Origin: Propionibacteriaceae bacterium
Lineage (GTDB): Bacteria; Actinomycetota; Actinomycetes; Propionibacteriales; Propionibacteriaceae
Direction of reading: 5' to 3'
Assembly: GCA_031285845.1 (NCBI GenBank)
Contig: JAITVK010000033.1
Location: forward strand, 1-64,000
Length of the DNA: 64,000 nucleotides
The notes under the pieces were generated by a model, which saw nothing but the letters and a program-made list of their open reading frames with translations, was not told the DNA's origin and did no database searches. The position numbers and the translations under genes were made by a program. Numbering within the stretch: the first letter of the stretch is position 1; every line of letters starts with the position of its first letter. Of this stretch, positions 46,325 through 54,719 are shown one piece after another.

Positions 46325-46945
46325 TCAGACGAGCACCCTCGATGACGCCGCCGTCAAGTGTTCACGCAAGTCGTCGTACGAGGTGACTGTGGGCAATTGG
46401 GGAAACTGCTCGGCGACCTTGGCTGGGGGGTTGAACAAGAAGCCCTGATCGGCTGCCACCAGCATCGCCGTGTCGTTGTACGAATCCCCGACGGCGAACA
46501 CGGAAAAGTTGAGACTGCGGAAGGCTTCCACACCCCGCCGCTTCTGATCGTCCAGACGCAGCCTGTAACCGGTGATCCGCCCGGCGTCGTTGATCACCAG
46601 GTTGTGGCACAGCAACATCGGCTGACCGAGCTGAGCCATCAGCGGGGCCGCGAAGTCATAGAAGGTGTCCGACAGGATCACGACCTGGAAATGGTCTTGG
46701 GCCCACCGCAGAAACTCAACCGCGCCATCCAACGGACGAAGAGTCGAGATCACCTGCGAGATCTCGGCGATGCCCAACCCATGCTCGTCGAGGATGCGCA
46801 GCCGGTAGGCCATCAACTCGTCGTAATCAGGCACGTCGCGGGTCGTCAGACGAAGGTCGTCGATTCCGGTGGCCTCGGCCACATTGATCCAGATCTCGGG
46901 GACGAACACCCCTTCCAGGTCACAGCAGAGAATCTCCATCCCCAT
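46325..46945 (-). CDS. thrH: ThrH-type HAD phosphatase/phosphotransferase
   Basis: This 206-residue HAD protein fits ThrH: motif I EILCCDLEGVFVPE with Asp-x-Glu, EISQVISTLRPLDGAVEFLRW, motif II VVILSDTFYDFA and motif III/IV VGDSYNDTAML. ThrH of Pseudomonas acts as phosphoserine phosphatase and can pass phosphate to homoserine. No serB is visible in the window, so it may complete serine synthesis together with SerA (58052). ATG 46945 has AAGGAG six bases upstream. Confidence 0.85.
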   Translation of the reverse strand: MGMEILCCDLEGVFVPEIWINVAEATGIDDLRLTTRDVPDYDELMAYRLRILDEHGLGIAEISQVISTLRPLDGAVEFLRWAQDHFQVVILSDTFYDFAAPLMAQLGQPMLLCHNLVINDAGRITGYRLRLDDQKRRGVEAFRSLNFSVFAVGDSYNDTAMLVAADQGFLFNPPAKVAEQFPQLPTVTSYDDLREHLTAASSRVLV

Positions 46946-47073
46946 CACGAACTCCTTATCCTCGTTGTCTGATCCATCATGGCTGAAGACGCGGCGCAGT
47001 GGAACCTCAGTCCACTGGCCGGGCTAGAGCATGTTGATGAAGCCCATGGTGGCTGCGACTCAATCAACACACC

Positions 47074-48459
47074 CTAACCGACGTCGAGAGCGAGCAGGTC
47101 GTCCAAGGTCTCTCGTCGCAGGATCGGGTAGGCGTGTCCCGGCGTGACCGCCACCACCCCGGGTTTGAGCGCGTGGTTGTAGTTCGAGGCCAACGAGCGG
47201 GCGTACGCTCCGTCGGCCGGAATCGCCACGATGTCGCCCGGACGGATGTCTCCAGGCAGATAGACGTCACGGACCAGGATGTCCCCGGACTCACAGTGCT
47301 TGCCCGCCACACGCGCCAACACAGGTGCGGCGGTGGAACGCCGATTCGCCACCACAGCGGTGTAGTCGGCCCGGTAGAGCGCAGAACGTACATTGTCACT
47401 CATACCGCCATCCACACTGACATACACCCGAGTGGCGCTTTCGCTCGCGAGAACCGGTTTGACCACTCCGACGGTGTAAAGCCCCACACCAGCCGGTCCG
47501 CAGATCGAACGCCCCGGCTCAATCGCCAATCGACACGAATCCAGACCATACCCGACCAGCGCGTCCTGGACGATCTGGGCCAGTTGAGCGCGCAGACAGC
47601 CCACGTCCAGGGCCGTGTCGCGATCGGTGTACGCGATGCCGAATCCGCCGCCGAGGTTCAGTTCGGGCAGCGACACCGCCGTACGGTCGCGGAAGTCGGC
47701 CATCAGGGCGACCATGCGCGACGCCGCCTGACGGAAACCCTCGGTGTCGAAGATCTGGGACCCGATGTGACAGTGGATGCCGCGCAGATCCAGGTGCGGC
47801 GATGACGAACAGGCGAGCAACCCGGCCATCGCTTGACCCTGCTGAATCGAGAAACCGAACTTCTGATCCTCGTGACCGGTGGAGATGTAGTCATGAGTAT
47901 GAGCCTGGACACCAGTGGTGACCCGGACCAGCACAGCCACGGTGGCTTCCCGTTCCGCGGCCAACCGCTCGATCCGTTCGATCTCTTCGGCGCAGTCGAC
48001 GATGATCCGGCCCACACCGCTGTCGATCGCCCCAGCCAACTCTTCAACACTCTTGTTGTTGCCATGGAACTCGATCCGGTCGGGCGGGAAACCAGCGGAC
48101 AAGGCCACGGCCAACTCATTGCCGGAGCAGACGTCCAGCCCCAGCCCAGCCTGATTCACCCAGCGCGCCACCGCGCGGCACAAGAAGGATTTTCCAGCGT
48201 AGTAGACCTGCCAGCCGTTGAACTCCCGAGCGAACCTGGCCGCCCGAGCGCGAAAGTCGTCCTCATCCATCACATAAAGCGGGCTGCCATATGAGGCCAT
48301 GAGATTGTCGGCCCGGTGTCCCTGGATCCGCAGCATTCCATCGGCGTCACGATCGGCGCCGATCGGCCAGATCGCCGGATTCAACCGATTGACATCGGTG
48401 GGATGGTCCAACCAGTCGGGCGCCAGGGAGTTGGCCTGGTGGGTGTCAAGGGACGTCAT
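47074..48459 (-). CDS. lysA: Diaminopimelate decarboxylase
   Basis: This 461-residue PLP enzyme converts meso-diaminopimelate to lysine. The PLP lysine is in VYYAGKSFLCRAVARWV near residue 89. HCHIGSQI, ELNLGGGFGIAY, IEPGRSI and the second-subunit cysteine segment KHCESGDILVRDV are present. Length is normal for actinobacteria. The ATG lies eight bases after TACAGT on the minus strand with no ribosome site, so the mRNA may be leaderless. Confidence 0.96.
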   Translation of the reverse strand: MTSLDTHQANSLAPDWLDHPTDVNRLNPAIWPIGADRDADGMLRIQGHRADNLMASYGSPLYVMDEDDFRARAARFAREFNGWQVYYAGKSFLCRAVARWVNQAGLGLDVCSGNELAVALSAGFPPDRIEFHGNNKSVEELAGAIDSGVGRIIVDCAEEIERIERLAAEREATVAVLVRVTTGVQAHTHDYISTGHEDQKFGFSIQQGQAMAGLLACSSSPHLDLRGIHCHIGSQIFDTEGFRQAASRMVALMADFRDRTAVSLPELNLGGGFGIAYTDRDTALDVGCLRAQLAQIVQDALVGYGLDSCRLAIEPGRSICGPAGVGLYTVGVVKPVLASESATRVYVSVDGGMSDNVRSALYRADYTAVVANRRSTAAPVLARVAGKHCESGDILVRDVYLPGDIRPGDIVAIPADGAYARSLASNYNHALKPGVVAVTPGHAYPILRRETLDDLLALDVG

Positions 48460-48467
48460 GGGACTTC

Positions 48468-48473
48468 ACTGTA
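48468..48473 (-). promoter_or_regulatory. -10 box before lysA
   Basis: TACAGT on the minus strand ends eight bases before the lysA ATG. No -35 box is convincing. It fits the leaderless pattern of this window. Confidence 0.35.
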
Positions 48474-48558
48474 GCGCAGCCAGCCCATGTCGCCTGGTCA
48501 CGTGGAGCTTGGGTCGTACGAAGCCCCTGCTTGGTCTGATAGAATCCATATCCGGTCG

Positions 48559-48630
48559 GCCCCCATAGCTCAGGGGATAGAGCACCGCCCTCCGGAGGCG
48601 GGAGCGCAGGTTCGAATCCTGCTGGGGGCG
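48559..48630 (+). tRNA. tRNA-Arg (anticodon CCG)
   Basis: The cloverleaf is complete: acceptor GCCCCCA/TGGGGGC, D stem GCTC/GAGC, anticodon stem CCGCC/GGCGG with loop CTCCGGA (anticodon CCG, reading CGG), T stem GCAGG/CCTGC with loop TTCGAAT, and discriminator G. The 3' CCA is not encoded. Confidence 0.97.
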
Positions 48631-48667
48631 CCGCGTCAGGGGGATCGTTCCTACCCCCAGTGTGTTC

Positions 48668-48695
48668 CTCACCAGGGGTGAGTGTCGGGTTTTTT
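48668..48695 (+). terminator. Intrinsic terminator after tRNA-Arg
   Basis: CTCACC (48668-48673) and GGTGAG (48677-48682) form a 6-bp stem with a 3-base loop, followed seven bases later by a run of six T (48690-48695). Confidence 0.5.
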
Positions 48696-48804
48696 GCCAA
48701 AACCCTTGTATATTCGGCCTGCGCGTGCCATCCTTGGTACGGTCGCTCAACCCGGTGGGAGAACGAAGCGACCCGTGATCATTCGTGCCCCTCGAAGGAG
48801 AATA

Positions 48805-49056
48805 ATGGATTGGCGCCACCAAGCCGCCTGCCTGACTGAAGACCCTGAGCTCTTCTTCCCAGTTGGCAACACTGGACCTGCGCTTCTGCAGATTGAAGAA
48901 GCGAAGAAGGTGTGCGCCCGTTGCGTTGTGAGAGAGCAATGCCTGCGCTGGGCGCTGGAAGCAGGTCAGGACCATGGCGTGTGGGGCGGCATGAGCGAGG
49001 ATGAGCGCCGGGCGATGAAGCGCCGTGCGGCCCGTACTCGTCTGCGCGTGGCCTGA
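48805..49056 (+). CDS. whiB1: WhiB-family iron-sulfur transcription factor (WhiB1 type)
   Basis: This 83-residue protein closely follows mycobacterial WhiB1: MDWRHQAACLTEDPELFFPV, the four cluster cysteines C9, C37, C40 and C46, the GVWGG turn and a basic C-terminus (RRAMKRRAARTRLRV). WhiB1 binds a nitric-oxide-sensitive [4Fe-4S] cluster and the primary sigma factor. ATG 48805 has GAAGGAG upstream. It is followed by a convergent pdtaS, as in M. tuberculosis. Confidence 0.96.
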   Translation: MDWRHQAACLTEDPELFFPVGNTGPALLQIEEAKKVCARCVVREQCLRWALEAGQDHGVWGGMSEDERRAMKRRAARTRLRVA

Positions 49057-49120
49057 TCTGACAGATCGTCTCTTGGCGCGTCTAACCGACCTGCGCCGAA
49101 CACTTCGCCAGACTGAAGCC

Positions 49121-50599
49121 TCACAACGGAACGCGGACCACCGCGCGAGCACCGACTGAGTCTGGATTGGGCACCAGACGAAACTCGCCGTGAAGATCCT
49201 CCAACAACGTGGCGACAATCGACAGCCCCAAACTCGTGCGTGACTTGTCATCCACGTCGAAGCCTTCTGGAAGTCCCTGTCCGTCGTCGATGACGGCGAC
49301 TTCCAAACTGCCGTCCGCCAGCCGTTCCGGTTTGACGATCACCGTCCCAGAACTCGCGCCCAGCCCATGTTCGATCGCGTTCTGACACAACTCAGTCACG
49401 ATCAGCGACAGCGACGTCGCCACTGTGGCCGGCACCTCGCCGAAGCTGCCTTGGCGACGAGCGTCGACGTGGCCGCGCTCGGCTGCCAGGTCACCGGCCA
49501 GTTTCAGCAGCCGATCGGCGACATCGTCGAAGTCCACGCTGCCCGACATCGAATACGACAAGATCTCGTGGACGACCGCGATCGCCTGGACTCTGGCCAT
49601 GGCCTCTTCCAGAGCGCTTTGAGCCTCAGTGGACTTCATGCGCCTGGCCTGCAGACGCAGCAACGCCGACACCGTCTGCAGATTGTTCTTCACCCGATGG
49701 TGGATCTCGCGAATCGTGGCGTCTTTGGTCACCAGTTGGCGCTCGCGCTGACGAATCTCGGTGGTGTCACGGCAGACCACCAACGTGCCGATGCGCCCGG
49801 TCGGATCGGTCAGAGGCATGATGCGCAAAAAAGCTGAGGCGTGCTCGGATTCGACATCCAGTTCCTCAGAATGGGGGGACTTGAAATGCGCCCGCAAGCT
49901 GGTGTCCACCGGGGCGTCGGCGCGGGTGGTGGACTGCTTCATCAACGAAGCGGTCAACGGCACGATTCGCTCCCCCACCAGATCCGAGGTCAAGCCCAAG
50001 GTTCGATAGACGCCGACCGCGTTGGGGCTGGCGTACTCAACCACTCCGGACTTGCCGACCAGGATCAGCCCCTCACCGACCCTCGGACTGATGCCCGTCA
50101 GACGATTATGCCCCTGATCAGGGAAGACACCACGCCAGGTCATCTTGAACAGGATCGCCGCGATCTCGCGATAGTGATCTTCCAGCTCGCCTGGCGCGCG
50201 TACCCCCATCTGGTTGGTGTGGCGCTCCACGATCGCCCAGCACACCCCGTCGACCATGATCGGAATCGCCCAGACGTCGACCGGGATTCCGGCCTGGAGT
50301 GAATTGTCGGAGGTCTCACGAATCTCATGGGTCAGATAGGCCTGGGTCACCAAGTGATCGTTGTCGTACGCGATGACGTCGCCGACGACATCGTCTTCCA
50401 ACGAGGTCGGACCGGTAGCCGGTTGGATCTGAGCGATGGCGTAGAACTTGTGAGGATCGGTTCCGGGAATCCATAAAATCAGATCCGAGAACGCCAGATC
50501 GGACAGGATGTTCCAGTCCTCGACCAGTGCCTCAAGGAAAGACGACTGGGCGTCGCTGATGCTGACGTGGGGTCTGACCGAGGCGGGTACTCTCAACAC
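49121..50599 (-). CDS. pdtaS: Sensor histidine kinase, PdtaS type
   Basis: This cytoplasmic kinase of 492 residues has a GAF-like N-terminal domain (about 10-150), a PAS-like domain (GLILVGKSGVVEYASPNAVGVYRTLG, split at about 180-205), a HisKA_2 dimerisation helix with phospho-acceptor IREIHHRVKNNLQTVSALL and a HATPase domain (TELCQNAIEHG; DDGQGLPEGFD; SLGLSIVATLL). The partner PdtaR is an RNA-binding ANTAR regulator encoded elsewhere. GTG 50599 is chosen because TAGTCT ends seven bases before it; the frame is open further up to 50644. Confidence 0.92.
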   Translation of the reverse strand: MLRVPASVRPHVSISDAQSSFLEALVEDWNILSDLAFSDLILWIPGTDPHKFYAIAQIQPATGPTSLEDDVVGDVIAYDNDHLVTQAYLTHEIRETSDNSLQAGIPVDVWAIPIMVDGVCWAIVERHTNQMGVRAPGELEDHYREIAAILFKMTWRGVFPDQGHNRLTGISPRVGEGLILVGKSGVVEYASPNAVGVYRTLGLTSDLVGERIVPLTASLMKQSTTRADAPVDTSLRAHFKSPHSEELDVESEHASAFLRIMPLTDPTGRIGTLVVCRDTTEIRQRERQLVTKDATIREIHHRVKNNLQTVSALLRLQARRMKSTEAQSALEEAMARVQAIAVVHEILSYSMSGSVDFDDVADRLLKLAGDLAAERGHVDARRQGSFGEVPATVATSLSLIVTELCQNAIEHGLGASSGTVIVKPERLADGSLEVAVIDDGQGLPEGFDVDDKSRTSLGLSIVATLLEDLHGEFRLVPNPDSVGARAVVRVPL

Positions 50600-50606
50600 G
50601 GCTACA

Positions 50607-50612
50607 AGACTA
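50607..50612 (-). promoter_or_regulatory. -10 box before pdtaS
   Basis: TAGTCT on the minus strand ends seven bases before GTG 50599, with no Shine-Dalgarno sequence, suggesting a leaderless start. Confidence 0.35.
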
Positions 50613-50732
50613 CAGTCGACCGGTCTTCGCTCACACCACGACAAGCGTCGGTCGGTTCGACTCCAGGCGTGCGGGACGGGCGTTGATATGGCAGACTTGT
50701 CCTTCGGTTTTCAACAGTGAAGGAGTTCCGTC

Positions 50733-50807
50733 ATGGGAAAAGGTGGCCGCAAACGTCGCGCACGAAAAAACAGCAAAGCCAACCACGGCAAGCGTCCCAC
50801 CGCCTGA
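50733..50807 (+). CDS. 24-residue basic protein, probable ribosomal protein bL37
   Basis: ATG to TGA encodes MGKGGRKRRARKNSKANHGK and four more residues (RPTA). There is a strong GAAGGAG seven bases upstream. The length, extreme basicity and the ANHGKRP end resemble the 24-residue bL37 found in actinobacterial 50S subunits; that family match is from memory. It lies on the plus strand between pdtaS and rsrA, both on the minus strand. Confidence 0.75.
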   Translation: MGKGGRKRRARKNSKANHGKRPTA

Positions 50808-50834
50808 GGCTGGTAGGACCGACCACGTCGTCGC

Positions 50835-51074
50835 TCAGGCCCGATGAATGTTCGCGACCACTTTCGCGATCAGGGCCGGCGGCGCCTCGTCAGCCGGGTA
50901 GGCGTGTTTGACCGCCCCCCGGATCGCCACCCAAATGTCGACCTCGTCCAAACAATCCGCACAGTCAGCGATGTGACTGCGGACGATGTCGGCGGCTTCC
51001 TCGTCGAGTTCGTCGTCAAGGAAGGCGTTGATTCGCATCATCGTGTAGCTGCACATCGACGCCAGATCACTCAT
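50835..51074 (-). CDS. rsrA: Zinc-binding redox-sensing anti-sigma factor (RsrA/RshA)
   Basis: This 79-residue ZAS-family protein has the ligand set C8, H34, C38 and C41 (HxxxCxxC), the same spacing as RsrA C11/H37/C41/C44. In relatives, disulfide formation expels zinc and releases the sigma factor. ATG 51074 overlaps the sigR stop by eight bases and has AAGGA at good spacing; ATG 51083 is possible. The overlap keeps sigma and anti-sigma synthesis balanced. Confidence 0.93.
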   Translation of the reverse strand: MSDLASMCSYTMMRINAFLDDELDEEAADIVRSHIADCADCLDEVDIWVAIRGAVKHAYPADEAPPALIAKVVANIHRA

Positions 51075-51654
51075 CTTGTCCATCCTTCATTCGTCGTAGC
51101 GCCAAACGCAATTGAGCCCGTCCCCGGCTCAGCCGCGACATCACCGTACCGATGGGGACATGCAGAATCTCCGCGATCTCTTTATACGAGAAGTCCTCTA
51201 CTGTGGCCAGGTAGACCGCGTAACGGTATTCCGGTTTCAACTGACGCATCGCGGCGACCACCCGGGTGTCGTTCAGATGACTCAAAGCCTCCAACTCAGC
51301 CGACGGTGAGGCCGTGCCCGAATGGGTGTCCGCCTTTGCCAGCTGCCAATCCTCGATCTCGGGGCTGTCAGCCAGTTTCGGCGAGCGTTGCGCTTTGCGA
51401 TAGCCGTTGATGTAGGTGTTGGACAGGATCCGATACAACCATGCCTTGAGGTTCGTGCCCGGCTGGAACTGATGGAACGAGGAGAACGCTTTGGCGAAAG
51501 TCTCCTGAACCAGATCATCGGCGTCGTGGGGGCTGCGCGTCAGTTTGATCGCCGCACCGTAAAGTTGACCGATCAGTGGCAGGGCATCGCGTTCGAAGCG
51601 GGCCACCCGCTCATCGTGGGTCTCCACCGCGTCGGTCGCGACTGTGTCCTCCAT
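51067..51654 (-). CDS. sigR: ECF sigma factor SigR/SigH (redox stress)
   Basis: This 195-residue group IV sigma factor has region 2 ([52 protein letters not shown], spread over about 33-83) and region 4 ([44 protein letters not shown], about 137-180). Position beside rsrA and between pdtaS and aroA matches M. tuberculosis sigH. The candidate target promoter of rbpA (8511-8537) is in the same window. TATTCT ends eight bases before its ATG. Confidence 0.95.
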   Translation of the reverse strand: MEDTVATDAVETHDERVARFERDALPLIGQLYGAAIKLTRSPHDADDLVQETFAKAFSSFHQFQPGTNLKAWLYRILSNTYINGYRKAQRSPKLADSPEIEDWQLAKADTHSGTASPSAELEALSHLNDTRVVAAMRQLKPEYRYAVYLATVEDFSYKEIAEILHVPIGTVMSRLSRGRAQLRLALRRMKDGQDE

Positions 51655-51662
51655 AAGACAGC

Positions 51663-51668
51663 AGAATA
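51663..51668 (-). promoter_or_regulatory. -10 box before sigR
   Basis: TATTCT on the minus strand ends eight bases before the ATG. A weak SigR-like pair, GGAAA-N19-GTG at 51749-51723, lies further upstream and may be chance. Confidence 0.35.
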
Positions 51669-51776
51669 CTCCCCCAGGTCAATCCTGCGACCGTTTTGAC
51701 GCCACCGAGCGGTTTATGCCCACACCCAGGCGTCCACAGATGTCTTTCCCTGGCCAAAGATGGTAGAAAAGATGCC

Positions 51777-52358
51777 ATGAGTCTGATGCGCTTCCTCACC
51801 CGCTCCGCTCTGGCGAGCTACTTTGTTGTTGACGGGGTCCAGGCCCTCACCAATCCTGAATCGTTGGTCGAGCAGGCTCGGCCCATGTCTGACCGGGTGG
51901 TCGAATGGGCCGACCAGGCGTTGCCCGCCTCCATCGCCTCGCGTCTACCCCGCTCGACGACCACCTGGGTCCGGATCCATGGCTCAGTCCAGACGCTCGG
52001 CGCGCTGATGATGGCCACCGGCATCGGCCGACGATGTGGAGCCGGACTGCTCGCGGCGGCGTACTTGCCGAAGCTGATGATGTTCCGCCGCGACGACGGC
52101 CTTGTGGGCTCGCTCAAAGACCTGGCGCTGCTGGGCGGAGTGTTGGTCGAAGCTGGCGACACCCAGGGCAAACCCAGTTGGGCCTGGCAGTCCGCAGCCA
52201 ACAAGCGTGAGCGCAAACGCGCGGCCAAGCGTACGACCAAGACAGTGCGGACCACGCCTGCGACCGTGAGCCCCGTCATCGACGCCGCCCGACTTCGTCG
52301 TGAGGCCCAGGCCCTGAAACAGGCCCTCACGACGCCGGGCGGACAAACCCGTCGATGA
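51777..52358 (+). CDS. DoxX-like membrane protein
   Basis: This 193-residue protein resembles actinobacterial DoxX-family members found near sigH. The N-terminal MRFLTRSALASYFVVDGVQALTNP and HGSVQTLGALMMATGIGRRCGAGLLAAAYLPKLMMFRR (about 65-105) are hydrophobic with family-like spacing. The C-terminal 60 residues are strongly basic and Thr/Ala-rich. Function is unknown; mycobacterial DoxX has been linked to redox protection. The stop overlaps aroA by four bases. Confidence 0.75.
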   Translation: MSLMRFLTRSALASYFVVDGVQALTNPESLVEQARPMSDRVVEWADQALPASIASRLPRSTTTWVRIHGSVQTLGALMMATGIGRRCGAGLLAAAYLPKLMMFRRDDGLVGSLKDLALLGGVLVEAGDTQGKPSWAWQSAANKRERKRAAKRTTKTVRTTPATVSPVIDAARLRREAQALKQALTTPGGQTRR

Positions 52359-53632
52359 CGAGTTCTCAAGCGGATCCCTCGACACCGCGACCATGGTCGG
52401 CCCCTGCCGCGTCAGGCCCGCTGGAGGCCACAGTCACGATCCCAGGTTCGAAGTCGGCGACCGCGCGGGCTCTCGTCCTGGCGGGGTTGGCTGACACGCC
52501 GGGGACTATCGACGGCGGGCTGCGAGCTCGGGATACCGCCTTGATGATCGAGGGATTGAGATCTTTGGGCGCGCGGATCGACTCTTCTGGCCCGGTGTGG
52601 ACGGTCGAGCCGCTGCGAGGTTTGACCAAACCGGCTCGCATCGACTGTGGCTTGGCCGGAACAGTGATGCGGTTTTTGCCCCCAGTCGCGGCTCTGGGGT
52701 CGGGCACGACGACTTTTTTTGGTGATGCGGCGGCCTCGGCCCGTCCGATGGCAGGATTGGTCGACGCCCTCCAGCAGTTGGGAGCGGTGGTCTCCGACAC
52801 TCGGCTGCCGATCACGGTCACCGGACCGATCAGTCACCAGACGGCGGTGATCGACTCCAGCGCCTCCAGTCAGTTCATCTCAGCCCTGCTGCTGACCGCG
52901 CCTCGGATGCCCCACGGGCTCAGCCTGACCCATGACGGCGCCGCTGTGCCGTCGGCCCCGCATATCGCGATGACCATCGAGGCCTTGCGGGCACGAGGCG
53001 TATTGGTCGAGGCCACGCCGCGATCATGGATGGTCCAACCAACAGAAATCGCGGGAATCGACGAAGTGATCGAACCCGACCTGACCACCGCCGCTGTGTT
53101 TCTGGCGGCAGCCCTGGTGGCCGGCGGCACGGTCACCATCCCCCACTGGCCGACCCAGACCACTCAGCCGGGCCAAGCGATTCTGGAGATTCTGACGACC
53201 ATGGGCGGTCATGTGACGCGCCAATCCGACTCGGTCACAGTCCAGGGCACAGGGACGATCACAGGAATCGATATCGACCTCAACGACGCCAGCGAGTTGA
53301 CCCCGGTCGTGGCTGGGCTGGCGGGCCTGGCCAGATCCGACAGTGTCATCCGTGGCGTGGGCCACATCCGCGGACATGAGACTGATCGCCTGGCCGCGCT
53401 CAGTCACGAGTTGACCAGCCTAGGTTGTCGCTGTGAAGAGACCGCCGACGGCTTGCGTGTCCATCCAGGACCCATCCAACCGGGGGTGTTCCACACCCAT
53501 GCCGACCATCGCTTGGCCCACACCGCGGCCCTGCTCGGATTGGCGTCGGGCGCGGTGAAGGTAGACGATGTGGCGTGCACGTCGAAGACGATGCCAGAAT
53601 TCGCCACCGTGTGGGAAGAGATGGTGTCATGA
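52355..53632 (+). CDS. aroA: 3-phosphoshikimate 1-carboxyvinyltransferase (EPSP synthase)
   Basis: This 425-residue shikimate-pathway enzyme joins PEP to shikimate 3-phosphate. PGSKSATARALVLAGLAD near residue 28 is the S3P site. Also seen are DCGLAGTVMRFLPPVAAL, GDAAASARPM, DSSASSQFISALLLTAPRM, RGHETDRLAAL and THADHRLAHTAALLGLA. It starts in a 4-base overlap with the DoxX-like gene and ends in one with rsgA, so the three are one unit. It shares its fold with MurA at 12252. Confidence 0.95.
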   Translation: MTSSQADPSTPRPWSAPAASGPLEATVTIPGSKSATARALVLAGLADTPGTIDGGLRARDTALMIEGLRSLGARIDSSGPVWTVEPLRGLTKPARIDCGLAGTVMRFLPPVAALGSGTTTFFGDAAASARPMAGLVDALQQLGAVVSDTRLPITVTGPISHQTAVIDSSASSQFISALLLTAPRMPHGLSLTHDGAAVPSAPHIAMTIEALRARGVLVEATPRSWMVQPTEIAGIDEVIEPDLTTAAVFLAAALVAGGTVTIPHWPTQTTQPGQAILEILTTMGGHVTRQSDSVTVQGTGTITGIDIDLNDASELTPVVAGLAGLARSDSVIRGVGHIRGHETDRLAALSHELTSLGCRCEETADGLRVHPGPIQPGVFHTHADHRLAHTAALLGLASGAVKVDDVACTSKTMPEFATVWEEMVS

Positions 53633-54630
53633 GTCGGCCTCGCCCTAGCCTGTTCAGCGACGACCATGAAGGATTCGGCCGCCCACCACGACACACCAAG
53701 CCGCGCACCAAGGATCGCCCCGACTATTCGAGTCTGCCTCTGGGACGGGTCGTCACCATCGACCGTGGCCGCTACCACTGCTTCGTCGACGGAACCACCG
53801 TCACCGCTGCCAAAGCCCGCGCCTTGGGGCGAAAGTCCGTCATCGTCGGGGACCTGGTCCGTTTGGACGGGGACGTCTCCGGCGAGCCAGGAAGCCTGGC
53901 TCGCGTCGCTGAAGTCGAGGAGCGTACGACAGTGTTGCGCCGTACCGCTGACGACCATGACCCCTATGAGCGCCCGATCGTGGCCAACGCCGACCAGCTG
54001 GTGATTGTGGTCGCGCTAGCTGACCCGGAACCGAGGATGGGCATGATCGATCGAATCCTCGTGGCCGGCTACGACGGTGGCCTGACCCCGATCCTGTGTC
54101 TGACCAAAGCCGACCTGGCCAGTGCCAGCGAACTGCGGCAGGCGTACGCTCCGCTGGACATCTCGATGGTCACGGTCGAACCGGAAGCCGACTTGACCCG
54201 ACTGCGCGAACTGTTGGCCGGTCATCGCTCGGTGTTCATCGGGCATTCCGGTGTGGGCAAGTCGACCCTGGTCAATGCGCTGATTCCCGGGGCGCATCGC
54301 CGCACCGGGGCGGTCAACGATGTCACAGGCAAAGGTCGCCACACCTCGACCTCCGCCATCGCTTTGGAGTTGCCCAGCCCAGGCGGTTGGGTGATCGACA
54401 CCCCGGGAGTGCGCTCCTTCGGCTTGCAGCATGTCGATCCGGCCCACGTCTTGGCGGCGTTCGCCGATCTGGCGGTCGTGGCCGAGGCCTGCCCGCGCGG
54501 GTGCACCCATCAAGCCGATCAGCCCCAATGTGCGCTGGATCAGGCCGTGGCTGATGGTCGTCTGTCCCAAGATCGGGTCGCTTCCTTCCGCCGGATGGAG
54601 CTTTCTGGCCAGACGTGGTCCGCCCGCTGA
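53629..54630 (+). CDS. rsgA: Ribosome small-subunit GTPase RsgA
   Basis: This 333-residue circularly permuted GTPase helps late 30S assembly. After an OB-fold (about 40-110) the G motifs come in the order G4 (CLTKADLA), G1 (GHSGVGKSTLVNALIP) and G3 (DTPGVRSFGL), then the zinc motif CPRGCTHQADQPQC. The ATG overlaps the aroA stop. The aroA-rsgA-hisN order matches M. tuberculosis. Confidence 0.93.
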   Translation: MSRPRPSLFSDDHEGFGRPPRHTKPRTKDRPDYSSLPLGRVVTIDRGRYHCFVDGTTVTAAKARALGRKSVIVGDLVRLDGDVSGEPGSLARVAEVEERTTVLRRTADDHDPYERPIVANADQLVIVVALADPEPRMGMIDRILVAGYDGGLTPILCLTKADLASASELRQAYAPLDISMVTVEPEADLTRLRELLAGHRSVFIGHSGVGKSTLVNALIPGAHRRTGAVNDVTGKGRHTSTSAIALELPSPGGWVIDTPGVRSFGLQHVDPAHVLAAFADLAVVAEACPRGCTHQADQPQCALDQAVADGRLSQDRVASFRRMELSGQTWSAR

Positions 54631-54707
54631 CCGACCGGTCGGACTGGTTTGACGGCCAAGATCGTCTGCTGGCGCGATTCCACCGACAAGGCCAACGGAA
54701 TAAGGGT

Positions 54708-54719
54708 TAGCCTTAAGTC
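54708..54719 (+). promoter_or_regulatory. -10 box before hisN, inside a partial iron-box-like sequence
   Basis: TAGCCT (54708-54713) ends six bases before the ATG, with no ribosome site. The surrounding GGTTAGCCT equals the left core of the DtxR/IdeR box, but only about 12 of 19 positions match overall, so an iron-regulator site is doubtful. Confidence 0.3.

Noticed and set aside
51723-51749. SigR autoregulatory promoter upstream of sigR
   Set aside because: GGAAA-N19-GTG has two mismatches to GGAAT/GTT and a plain -10 box lies closer to the gene.
54703-54719. IdeR/DtxR iron box before hisN
   Set aside because: Only one half of the box (GGTTAGCCT) matches; the other half fits poorly, about 12 of 19 positions overall.
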